Positions 9,421 to 17,193 of a stretch of 64,000 nucleotides of DNA are shown here, in pieces. Source of the stretch: Paractinoplanes polyasparticus (lineage in GTDB: Bacteria; Actinomycetota; Actinomycetes; Mycobacteriales; Micromonosporaceae); assembly GCF_019710575.1 (NCBI RefSeq), contig NZ_JAHWFK010000062.1, positions 1 through 64,000 of the forward strand. Reading direction: 5' to 3'. Both the position numbers and the translations under genes were made by a program. The stretch's first letter is position 1; each line of letters begins with the position of its first letter. A model generated the notes under the pieces. It did not search any database. It was not told the DNA's origin and worked only from the letters and a program-made list of their open reading frames with translations.

Positions 9421-9468
9421 GGTGGGGCCACTTGAGGCCGTCCGTGTGGGGCCACGTCAGACCGTCAG
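9421..9468 (-). repeat. 48-bp inverted repeat, right copy
   Basis: Inverted partner of 8696-8743 (two mismatches). Together they delimit a 773-bp unit with no transposase gene inside. Confidence 0.85.
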
Positions 9469-9601
9469 GATCAGCTCGATTCTTGACCAGCATTACTTTC
9501 GCGCTAGATCGGGAGTAGCAGATGGCTCTGCCGTCGACAGCGATACCCCGTGACGTACACCCCGGATGACGTCGCATCTAAAGTTCCGGGCCGGACAGGC
9601 C

Positions 9602-9981
9602 AGGCAGGAGCTCGGGTCCTGATCGCCCGAAGACGACGACGATGTGCGTGACCTGCTGGCCGTCAAGCTGAAAGCGGCCGGCTACGCCACCATCGCCGTG
9701 GACAACGGCAGCGCGGCGCTACGGCTGGCGCTGACCCAACACCCTGACTTGATCATCGTGGACGTCTGCATGCCGAGCGTGGACGGCTTGAACGTCTGCG
9801 TCCACCTGCAGCGAGCGGACTCACCCCGCCCATCCCGGTCCTGATGATCACCGGGCGAGGCGCCGCCGCTGACGCCGAACTGGGCTACCTCGCCGGGGCC
9901 GACGACTACATGATCAAGCCGTTCCGCCCGCAGCAGCTCATCGACAGGGTCCACGCTCTGCCCGCCAGGAGGCACTCATGA
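9602..9981 (+). pseudogene. Response regulator receiver domain, frameshifted twice
   Basis: Three frames join into one CheY-like receiver: VLIA followed by EDDDDVRDLLAVKLKAAGY (acidic pocket), then PDLIIVDVCMPSVDGL with the phospho-acceptor Asp, then PVLMITGRGAAADAELGYLA and ADDYMIKPF with the conserved Lys. One base too many near 9629 and a second frame change near 9825 break it. The last piece ends at TGA 9981. With no output domain, it was a single-domain receiver, probably a partner of the neighbouring hybrid kinase before it decayed. Confidence 0.8.
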
Positions 9982-10131
9982 CGCCGCAGGCGCCCTCGGC
10001 AACCAGGCCGGTGAAGGCTCGCACCTCACCGCCACATACCCCAAGCGTTTCAAGGTCAACAACGAAACCGCGATATCACCCGGACCTCGCCGCATCGCGA
10101 TAGCGTCGAGCGTGCCGGAAGAAAGGACCCG

Positions 10132-10545
10132 ATGTTGTCGACGCTGAGCAGGTTGTACAAGCCCGTCGTGCTCCTGGTCGATGACGATCCGGACGTTCGA
10201 GCCGTCATGACCCACACGCTCGACACCCGGGGCTTCCGCGTCTTGACCGCACGCGACGCGCAAGCAGCCATGACGATATGCGAACAGCACGGCAGCACGA
10301 TCAACGTGCTCATCGCGGACCTGTCGCTTCCCGGAGACCTCACCGGCAACTTGGCGCGCCGGGTCACCGCCGCCTACCCGCACATCAAAACCGTGTTCGC
10401 TACCGGAATACCCCGGCACATCGCCCTGGCAACCCGACTGGTTCCGCCGGACGCCCCCTACCTCGAAAAGCCCGTCAGCGCTGACGTGCTGGCCAACCTC
10501 ATGCGCAGCCTGCTACCCCAATTCAACACACACCACAACGGCTGA
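10132..10545 (+). CDS. Single-domain response regulator
   Basis: 137-aa CheY-like receiver. The acidic pair sits in VVLLVDDDPDVRA, the phospho-Asp in NVLIADLSLPGDL, the Thr in VFATGIP and the Lys in PYLEKPVS, so all switch residues are present. There is no DNA-binding output domain; signalling would go to a protein partner. The start at ATG 10132 adds a short tail of about 10 residues. It lies 150 bp after the broken paralogue and about 2 kb from the hybrid kinase, which is a candidate phosphodonor by proximity only. Confidence 0.85.
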   Translation: MLSTLSRLYKPVVLLVDDDPDVRAVMTHTLDTRGFRVLTARDAQAAMTICEQHGSTINVLIADLSLPGDLTGNLARRVTAAYPHIKTVFATGIPRHIALATRLVPPDAPYLEKPVSADVLANLMRSLLPQFNTHHNG

Positions 10546-10988
10546 AAGAGCCAGCCACGCCACCCGACCTCCATAGCGGCCAACGGAAAACTTCTCGCGT
10601 TGTTGACGATCGGAACCGGATGCGGTGCGGCTGAGCCGCCATCGGCGTCACGACGTGTCCTAGCGCGCCCGAGTGCGTTTCGTGGCCCGAGCCACCACAG
10701 CTCGCCGAGGTCCGCCGCCAGGTCTGCTCGACGCGATCAGAGGCCGCCTGCCCACGCGTCACATCCGTACCCTGGGCGACGGGTGGCGGCACCGCCGCCA
10801 CGGCCGCCATCCGCCCAGCCACCAACACGCCGCCCCGACCCCGTTGCCTCCCACGTCAGGGGACCCGAAGTCAAGCGCGTCACCTTCCACCAGGCATGCG
10901 ACTCGGCGTAGGCCTCGGCCGTCGGGGCCCGCGGCCCACCCGGTGACGCAGCAGCCAGCTCGGCAGGTCGGCTAGACACCTTTCGCGA
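10546..10988. other. Intergenic, nothing recognised
   Basis: About 440 bases between the response regulator and the IS630 relic. Open frames here have weak coding character on both strands. Confidence 0.4.
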
Positions 10989-11790
10989 TCAGGACCGGGC
11001 GGCGATCGCCGCCCGCATCGCGCGGTGTCTCATACGCCGACAGGCCGTCCCAGACCAGCACGATCGGTGCCTGCAACTAAAGACGGCGGCGTCCAGCAGC
11101 CGGATCAGGTCCGGCTTGCGGAACCCGTTCGGCTCGCCTTGACGGCCGCGATACAGCAGCGTTCGGTAGATCAGCCGGCTGCGTTCACCGGGCCGGTAGC
11201 AGCACAACCCGGCCACCGACACCCGCACGGTGTCCTTCGCGGTCACCTTCACCACCGGCGTCTGGCCTTGCGGCGCCCAACGGGTGGCATTGTGCGCTTT
11301 CAGGGTCTGGCCGCACTCGTCGGCGAACACGATCCAGGCGGCCGGCCGTGCGGCGACTCTTTTACCGCCGGCCACTGATATCGCCGCCAGCGGGCGATCG
11401 CGGCCTCGTCGCGCTCGATCGCCCGGTGGATCGGCAGTTGCGGGGTGTAGCCGAGCCGGCGCATCGCCTGCCACGCGGTGGTGATGATCCCGACCCGCAG
11501 ATGAAACATCGTCGCGATCAACGCCACCACCCGGGCCAGGGTCCAGCGCTGGTCCTGATCGTGTCCGGCCGCAGCCGGACCTTGATCAAGCCGGGCCTTC
11601 AGCCGAGCCAGCTGCTCGTCCGACAGCTTCGGGTGGCCCCGACGGGCCTTTCGAGGTCAGCGCCTCGGCGCCACCGGCAACCCACGCCCGCCGCCACTGG
11701 TACGCCGATTTCGTGGAAGCCTCCGGTAAACCGGCGACCTCGGTCGCCGACCTACCGTCGGCGAACAATTGCGCCGCCCGCTGCCGCACC
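10980..11790 (-). pseudogene. IS630-family transposase relic
   Basis: Pieces of an IS630-type transposase in several frames. The N-terminal HTH reads RQRAAQLFADGRSATEVAGL followed by KSAYQWRRAWVAGG; the middle piece is WQAMRRLGYTPQLPIHRAIE then DEAAIARWRRYQWPAVK; the catalytic piece AWIVFADECGQTL carries the first DDE acid, and a late VWDGLSAYETPRD keeps a second. At least three frameshifts make it inactive. The ends of the element are not clear. Confidence 0.8.
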
Positions 11791-12012
11791 TGCTCTCGCC
11801 GCGCTCGTTATGGCTGGTCAACACCACCACCGTCGCCGTATCGCATGCGATCAGCAGAGCCGATCCAACCCGCCATGACGATCACCCGCAAGCGTCACAG
11901 TGGATCTGCCCAGACCCCCAACCCAAGGGCCCAGATCCGACCGCCTAACCACCGTGTGAGTCGGAACGGGGCAACGTCGATGCGAGGGGGATCGCGATGA
12001 CACTCAGCGGTT
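11791..12012. other. Intergenic, nothing recognised
   Basis: Short stretch beyond the IS630 relic with no gene of good codon use; the outer end of the element may lie here. Confidence 0.3.
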
Positions 12013-12162
12013 TCAGCGGCGCTCGACGGCGGCATCGGAATGCTGGTGCAGGGGCGTGTAGGCCAGCACAATCCCGCCGAGGGTCGCGCCGACGAACAGG
12101 GATACTACCGCGAGCAGTCCCACCAGAAGTTGCGCCCACGTTGCATCCATGACGCTCAGCAT
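12013..12162 (-). CDS. Small single-pass membrane protein
   Basis: About 49 aa, dominated by one hydrophobic helix (LLVGLLAVVSLFVGATLGGI) and a short polar tail ending in AVERR. The start is uncertain: Met codons at 12162 and 12150 both give a short N-tail, and no strong ribosome site is seen. No family is recognised. Confidence 0.4.
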   Translation of the reverse strand: MLSVMDATWAQLLVGLLAVVSLFVGATLGGIVLAYTPLHQHSDAAVERR

Positions 12163-12606
12163 GCCGTTATCGCGCTCATCGGCCCAGCCGAGTGGCGTCA
12201 AAAACGCGTCAATATAGGCTGGCGCTGCGGTCGTAGTCGCCGCATGGTCCCAGCGGCCGGCCGCGCGCAGGGGACTCGAGCGGCATCAATTTCTGTTCCT
12301 CGCCGGGCCCGGCCAATCCCGATGCTTCGCGTCGGGCCCGTAACGCCACCTCTGTCGGTGCTCGGCGCGTCGCGGTACCGGCGCAGTACTCAGGTGGTGT
12401 CTGCCACCAGCAGCGTGATCCAGACGACCGCGGTCTCTTCACGGGTGAACGGTCGGAGGACACCGGCGCAACGTAGGTCCAGCAGGCGGTGGCCACGATC
12501 GCCCGGCTGCGCCCCGACGAAGGCGCTCACGGTGACATCGTGGTCGCGGCACCGGTGCACCGGTGCGGTCGTCGTCGGTGGTCGGCACAACGGCGTAGCG
12601 CTGAGG
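12163..12606. other. No supported gene
   Basis: About 440 bases. A - strand stretch ending near 12390 (RPFTREETAVVWITLLVADT) looks coding but has no good start and may be a fragment of a lost gene. Confidence 0.3.
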
Positions 12607-13041
12607 TCAGCTGGGTAGGACGGCGACGTCGCTGAAGAAGCGGCTGATCTGCTGCACTGCGGCTTCGAAGGTGTCCAGGTCCATGGGCTTGGTCACGTAC
12701 GCGTTGGCGTGGTGGGCGTAGCTGGTGGTGATGTCCAGCATGGCGTCGGACGTGGTGAGCACGACAACGGGGATGCTCTTCAGGCCGTCGTCATGCTTGA
12801 TCTCGTTGAGGACTTCTTGTCCGCCCATGCGCGGCATGTTGAGATCGAGCAGAATCAGATCGGGGCGTTCGGCGCTCGGGTAGGCGCCCTGGCGGCGCAG
12901 GTAGTCCAAGGCTTCGCCGCCGTCCACGACGCGGTTGATGACCGGTGGAACAGCCGAACTGAGCAATGCCTCCTCGATCATCATGGTGTCGGCGTCATCG
13001 TCGTCGACGACGAGCACGTTCAGCGCTCTAGTGACACCCAT
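12607..13041 (-). CDS. Rcp1-like single-domain response regulator
   Basis: 144-aa receiver of the Rcp1 type that pairs with phytochrome-like or hybrid kinases. Visible: VLVVDDDDADTMMIEEAL, PDLILLDLNMPRMGGQEVL with the phospho-Asp, IPVVVLTTSDAMLDI and ANAYVTKPMDLDTFEAAV with the Lys. The insert RRQGAYPSAERPD between helix and Asp strand is typical of the subfamily. The start at ATG 13041 is chosen because AAGGAGG precedes it by 8 bases; an ATG two codons earlier is too close. It could act with the MASE1 hybrid kinase nearby. Confidence 0.88.
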   Translation of the reverse strand: MGVTRALNVLVVDDDDADTMMIEEALLSSAVPPVINRVVDGGEALDYLRRQGAYPSAERPDLILLDLNMPRMGGQEVLNEIKHDDGLKSIPVVVLTTSDAMLDITTSYAHHANAYVTKPMDLDTFEAAVQQISRFFSDVAVLPS

Positions 13042-13329
13042 GATCATCTCCTCCTTCGCATGGGTGGCTTCAGCCACACCGCCCCGGCGTTTGCCTGACA
13101 GCAAATATAGGGGAGCTGGCATGATCTTCGCGGTAGACGCAGGTCACAGACGGGCACCACTCCGGTGTCCGCGCGCCGACATCTTCTCTGCGACTTACGG
13201 CGTGGATCACCGTGCCGATGGGAGTTGAGGACCGGCGGTGCGCGGCGTGTCGTTACGCCCGGCAGCCCGGGGGTGTGCGGCACAGGCCTGGCCACGGTGT
13301 CGGGCTGGTAAACGTGGAGGCGGGGATTG

Positions 13330-13602
13330 GTGATGGGCCTGCCCGGTGAACCGGGCCCGATCGGTGACAGCGCGGGCGACGACGCGGGCGCCATGCGGGA
13401 TGTGGTCGTGCGGTTGCTAACTGAGGCCGTGCAGGCCTCGTACGCGATCACCGGGTTGCAGGAGTTCGCTGCGGCGCATCCGGGTGCTGATCCTCGCGCA
13501 CAGTCCGAGATCGCGGACGCTGTCGACCTGTTGGCCGGTGTGCGGACCGCCCTGACGCGGGCCGCCGACGGGCTCGCCTTTGTAGGCGAGCATGACAGCT
13601 GA
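13330..13602 (+). CDS. Small acidic hypothetical protein
   Basis: About 90 aa, helical and acidic: an N-terminal Gly/Pro-rich tail, then MRDVVVRLLTEAVQASYAIT and SEIADAVDLLAGVRTALTRA, which look like paired amphipathic helices. TTG 13327, GTG 13330 and ATG 13333 are all possible starts; the GGAGG at 13316 fits the first two best. No family recognised. It is divergent from the Rcp1-like regulator across about 290 bases that hold nothing else clear. Confidence 0.5.
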   Translation: MMGLPGEPGPIGDSAGDDAGAMRDVVVRLLTEAVQASYAITGLQEFAAAHPGADPRAQSEIADAVDLLAGVRTALTRAADGLAFVGEHDS

Positions 13603-13950
13603 CAGGCACGCACAGTTCGCTAACAGAGCGTGAGGCTCGGCTGCAGAAGCGGCGGGTGTCTTGCCGACGACGTCGCACGGTTGGACGGTGTTGAGCAGCG
13701 CGCGGGCCTGCTGGGCGCACAGGAACTTTCTTCGCCCCGATGGGCACCCACTCGAGCGGCAGGTGATGCAGCCGGACACGGTATCGCTGCGGGCGCGGCC
13801 ATGCTGACCGCGGCCGATGACGTGCGTAAACGTGAACTATCCCCTTAGAGGATCAGATGCCTTCTTAGACGCACACAACTGCGCGGACAAAGCGCGGCGG
13901 TCGGCCGGCCATGTGTATCCGAAGTGGCTGCAGCCGGAGCGGGTGAGCCG
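13603..13950. other. Intergenic, nothing recognised
   Basis: About 350 bases. Short open frames on both strands lack a clear start and a recognisable product. Confidence 0.4.
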
Positions 13951-14154
13951 TCAGTGATCCAGGTCGTCTTGGTGCGGCCGTCGTTGCTTGATCCATGCTT
14001 CGACGTCCTCAGCCCGCCACACCTTGCCGGCCCGCAGATCAGCCAACGGCTTGGGGAAGTCAGCGCGTTGCGTGATCTGATAGGTGCGCTGGCGTGAGAT
14101 ACCGCCGAGGCGGACCCGGATCTCGTGAGCTCCCATGAGGCGCAGTTGTGCCAT
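13951..14154 (-). CDS. AlpA-type excisionase/prophage regulator
   Basis: 67-aa MerR-like single-helix-turn-helix protein. It reads GAHEIRVRLGGISRQRTYQI, then RADFPKPLADLRAGKVWRAE and DVEAWIKQRR: the AlpA/HTH_17 pattern with the Phe-Pro-x-Pro wing and the Trp of the final helix. Such proteins bind att-site or promoter DNA of integrative elements. No integrase lies beside it, so it may be an orphan of a lost element. The start at ATG 14154 gives the usual short N-terminus. Confidence 0.75.
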   Translation of the reverse strand: MAQLRLMGAHEIRVRLGGISRQRTYQITQRADFPKPLADLRAGKVWRAEDVEAWIKQRRPHQDDLDH

Positions 14155-14412
14155 ACGGGCGACTATAGTCTTACGACAAGCTGACTGGTGCACATTGGTG
14201 CTGTTGTCCGACCCGGCACTGAGGCTCAGGTGTTGCACGCAGGGGGCGCTACTACAGAATTCACGGTCCGGTGCCGTGAGCCTGCGACTGCAGAGCGGGT
14301 CCGTACCTTGGCCCGGGCGTCGGTGGGAGCTGAGTGCGCGGATCTAGCCGATGAGCGTGCGGGCGAGAGGTGGACGTGGCCGCTGAAGCACAGCACGCGA
14401 CGCCCGTAGCTG

Positions 14413-14911
14413 GTGGGTGGCACGCACACGGGGCCATCGGGCACCGTTATCCACAACTCTATCCACAGGGTTCCGTCGGCCTGTACCTCGTCGGGGGGCG
14501 TGTTCGTCGGTCAGGTCGTCCCCGGCGGTCCCGAGCCGACAGCCACCACCGCAGCACCGCGTGCCTTCGCTGCCCTGCCGACCGCAGAAGCCACCCAGCC
14601 GACGACCGAACCGGTCCCGGACGCTGTTGCGACCACTGCCGAGCCGCCGGCGACACCCCGCGCGACCCCGAGCTCCAGGCCAACACCGGCGCCGACCACA
14701 GCCAGCCGACGGTGAAGCCGGCGACAAAGAAGCCCAAGCCGCGGCCGACCACCACGAAACCAAAACCGCGCCCGACGACCAAGGCACCGACGTCGGTGTA
14801 CTACAAGAACTGCGCAGCCGTACGGAAGGCGGGCGCTGACCCGATCTACCGCGGGGATCCCGGCTACGGGCGGCACTCGACCGTGACGGCGACGGGGTCG
14901 GCTGCGAGTAG
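14413..14911 (+). pseudogene. Excalibur-domain protein, truncated copy
   Basis: Degraded paralogue of the gene at 49151. The signal/membrane segment is reduced to GVFVGQVV because an internal deletion removed its start. The Thr/Pro-rich linker then changes frame near 14714, giving KPKPRPTTTKPKPRPTTK. The excalibur module begins normally (VYYKNCAAVRKAGADPIYRG) but a further one-base change after GYGRH replaces the calcium-binding DRDGDGVGCE end. It cannot make a functional exported protein. Confidence 0.8.
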
Positions 14912-15145
14912 GAAAATGCTGTCGGATCGGGTGCCCGGCAGGCTGGGTGAGTAATGACCTTCAGTGACTCATGGCTACCGACCGCCGGGCTACCCGTCCC
15001 CGTCAACGGTGCAAGATGCGCAGGTCAGCGGCAAGGTGGCAGGGCGAACTACAGTCTTGTTCTTCGCCGCTCTTTGTCCGGTTACTGCCCTCCGCCGCCT
15101 CGATACCCGAGTTGCATCTGTCGAACATGCGTTCTAGCTTGCGGT

Positions 15146-15388
15146 ATGGCGGAGCGGGTCGAGCACCACTTCAACAGGCGCTACCACGGTGCTCGGCGCG
15201 ATATCTACCTGATCCACACCGAGACCGGCTGGCAGGTTGTCGGCCGCATCGGCGGCTCCGACGGACGAGAAGTCACCCATTACTTCGACGACGAAGACGA
15301 CGCCCGCGCAATGATCCAGCGGATGCGGTCCACAGCGCCGGCTGGCGAAGACAACTGGGCGCTGATGCCGAAGCGACCTGCTCGATGA
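15146..15388 (+). CDS. Conserved 80-aa hypothetical protein, copy A
   Basis: 80-aa protein starting VEHHFNRRYHGARRDIYLIH after a short Met-Ala-Glu-Arg lead, with TGWQVVGRIGGSDGREVTHY and FDDEDDARAMIQRM. The pattern is of a small alpha/beta domain with an Asp/Glu-rich turn. It has a near-identical copy at 49868, and the reading frame is preserved in both, which suggests selection. The family is not recognised. The start at ATG 15146 is shared by both copies. Confidence 0.7.
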   Translation: MAERVEHHFNRRYHGARRDIYLIHTETGWQVVGRIGGSDGREVTHYFDDEDDARAMIQRMRSTAPAGEDNWALMPKRPAR

Positions 15389-15557
15389 CCGGCTTGGTCG
15401 GGCGACCGTCACACCGATCAAGCTCCCCGCATCAGGCCGTAGACCAGTCGAGCGCTGACCGTGTGTTGCCGCTAGCTCAGGCCAGCCGCGGAAGAGTGGG
15501 GGCCGCGTGGGCGGGGACGGACCCTATCGGGCTCGGTCCCAGCCCACGGCTGGTGTT

Positions 15558-16190
15558 TCAGACCTTCTTCTGGCGACCGACCGGGATGTCGAATCCCTGC
15601 TCGCGTAGCTGGTTCGCCCAGTTGCCGATGGTGCCGATCGACTTGCCGTAGTTCTTGGCGAGGGCCTTGAACGAGCCGGCGGCGGTGAGGTCGGCAAGGA
15701 ACTGCTCACCGCTGGGCCTCTCGCCGCGGCGCCCTGGTGCTGTCGGCGCCGGCGTCGCGGTCACCGAAGCCCTCGTCGCCTTGGCGGCGCGCCGGCCGGG
15801 CGCCTGCGCGGACCGGCCGCGCTTGGGCCGTGGGGTTGGCGCCGGTTCGGCCACTGGCCCCGGCTCGGGCTCTGGCTCGACGGCGGCCTGTGGTTCAGCC
15901 GCGGCCACAGGTTCGACGGCGGGCGCCGGTGGCGCTGCGGTCGCCAGGGCAGATACGGCCCGTTCGGGTTGTGCCGCACCGTCGGTGACGCTATCCGGGG
16001 AGGCGGTCTCCTCCGGCTCGTCCGCGACCGGCATTCCTGGTACGGCCGGGTCGTCTACGGCCAGGGCGACGCTGTCGGCGTCCGCGAGCGCCGCCGACAA
16101 CCAGGCCATGACGCGTTGTTGCGCACTCGGCTCGAGCGGGGACAGCAGGTCGTAGGCAACCTGCATCGCCTGGAGTTCTCGGAAAGCCAT
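15558..16190 (-). CDS. Ala/Pro-rich protein with C-terminal HTH-like domain, copy A
   Basis: 210 aa in three parts: an N-terminal helical domain (FRELQAMQVAYDLLSPLEPS to about residue 45), a long low-complexity Pro/Ala/Glu linker passing into a basic KRGRSAQAPGRRAAKATRA segment, and a C-terminal module FLADLTAAGSFKALAKNYGK, GTIGNWANQLREQGFDIPVG that resembles a helix-turn-helix. The basic linker plus HTH suggests a DNA-binding, histone-like role (inference). The start at ATG 16190 has GGAG five bases upstream. The paralogue at 50275 keeps both ends and differs mainly in the linker. Confidence 0.65.
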   Translation of the reverse strand: MAFRELQAMQVAYDLLSPLEPSAQQRVMAWLSAALADADSVALAVDDPAVPGMPVADEPEETASPDSVTDGAAQPERAVSALATAAPPAPAVEPVAAAEPQAAVEPEPEPGPVAEPAPTPRPKRGRSAQAPGRRAAKATRASVTATPAPTAPGRRGERPSGEQFLADLTAAGSFKALAKNYGKSIGTIGNWANQLREQGFDIPVGRQKKV

Positions 16191-16380
16191 ACCTTCTCCA
16201 CATTCAAAATTTGCGGCCGGGGAAACGGCGGCATTGTAGAAGCCGCGTATGAGAAGCATGGAACGCGGATGACCAGCGCGATCACACCTCGCATGGATGA
16301 TCACATATGCCGCCGAGCAGCCGCCTATCTGGGTGTGCCACCCGCGGGGATGCGGGCGAACCGGCAGGCGTGCGCTCGAT

Positions 16381-16749
16381 CGTGCTCCGGTGACTGCGGG
16401 CAAACCTGGGTGGCCGAGCAGCGGTCGACGCCTGGGGAGAACCAACGAAGCCGCCACCGCCACAGCCGTCGGCAAGGTTAAGCTCGATGATCATGGGCCA
16501 CACAGCTGCCCTGGTCCCCTGCTTGCTGTATCGACAGCAGCGTTATACGCGTGGGCTGGCCTGATGATGGCAGTGTGTATCGAATCCGCCTTCCGGCGTG
16601 CACGGATTTGTAGCCAATGACAGGTCGACTCAGTGGACGTGTAGACATGCATGCCTGAGCATGTGCATTCGGCGTTGCGGCTGTTCGGAGAACCTGTGGT
16701 ATCGGTTTCGTCGGTGTCGTGGGTGGATGGTTTGGTCCATGATGGCGGT
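16381..16749. other. Intergenic, nothing recognised
   Basis: About 370 bases between the end of repeat copy A and the NLR-like operon. Upstream starts for the next gene (for example 16651) exist, but they add a tail with poor codon use. Confidence 0.4.
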
Positions 16750-17193
16750 ATGACGCGTGGCGGCGGGGTCAGATGGCTGGGCTGGCTGGTTGCAGGGCTG
16801 CTGGCAATTGCAGCTGGGGTGTGGGTGTTGGTGACCCGATTGACGGCGGATCAGCTGACTACGGCTGATCAGGTCGCCAGTGTGGTGGCCGCCGTGCTGG
16901 CGGTCGGTGGTGTGCCGCTGGCGGCGTACGGGGTGGTCCTGGCCCGACGGGCACTGATGGTGGCGGGTCCGTCGCAGGCCGCTGCTGCTGGCTTGGTGCA
17001 AAAGGTCCGCGCCGGCGGTGACGCGACTGTGGCGGGACGGGACCTGACTATCGGCCCGCGCAAGGGCCTGGGTCGGTGGGGTTCCGGGCGGGCGGGTGAC
17101 GATCGGGTCGAGAGGCAGGATGTGCAGGCCGATCGAGACGCGAGGGCGGCCGGTCGGGATCTGCACGTTGAGGACGGCCGGGACCCACGATGA
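16750..17193 (+). CDS. Small membrane protein with AGRDL-type motifs, partner of NLR-like gene
   Basis: 147 aa. Two transmembrane segments at about residues 9-29 and 43-66, then a Lys/Arg-rich cytosolic tail with two copies of a short motif: GGDATVAGRDLTIG (89-102) and DRDARAAGRDLHVED (128-142). The next gene carries the same motif near its start. The two genes overlap by ATGA (17190-17193), so they are co-translated. A membrane protein and an NLR-like protein sharing a short motif fits an effector/receptor pair in which the motif mediates contact (inference). No known domain is recognised. Confidence 0.7.
   Translation: MTRGGGVRWLGWLVAGLLAIAAGVWVLVTRLTADQLTTADQVASVVAAVLAVGGVPLAAYGVVLARRALMVAGPSQAAAAGLVQKVRAGGDATVAGRDLTIGPRKGLGRWGSGRAGDDRVERQDVQADRDARAAGRDLHVEDGRDPR

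Larger units (their letters stand above)
14398..16380 (+). repeat. 2-kb direct repeat, copy A
   Basis: Closely matches 48836-51090 in the same orientation, including three genes and their intergenic DNA. Copy A lacks about 275 bases that hold the 5' part of the excalibur gene in copy B (between about 14485 and copy B 48930-49210). The match starts near a GTAGCTGGTGG sequence and stops after GGCAGGCGTGC. Confidence 0.9.

Noticed and set aside
16651..16749. An upstream start (16651) for the small membrane protein
   Set aside because: The added 33 residues have poor codon use and shift the first membrane helix away from the N-terminus; ATG 16750 fits better.
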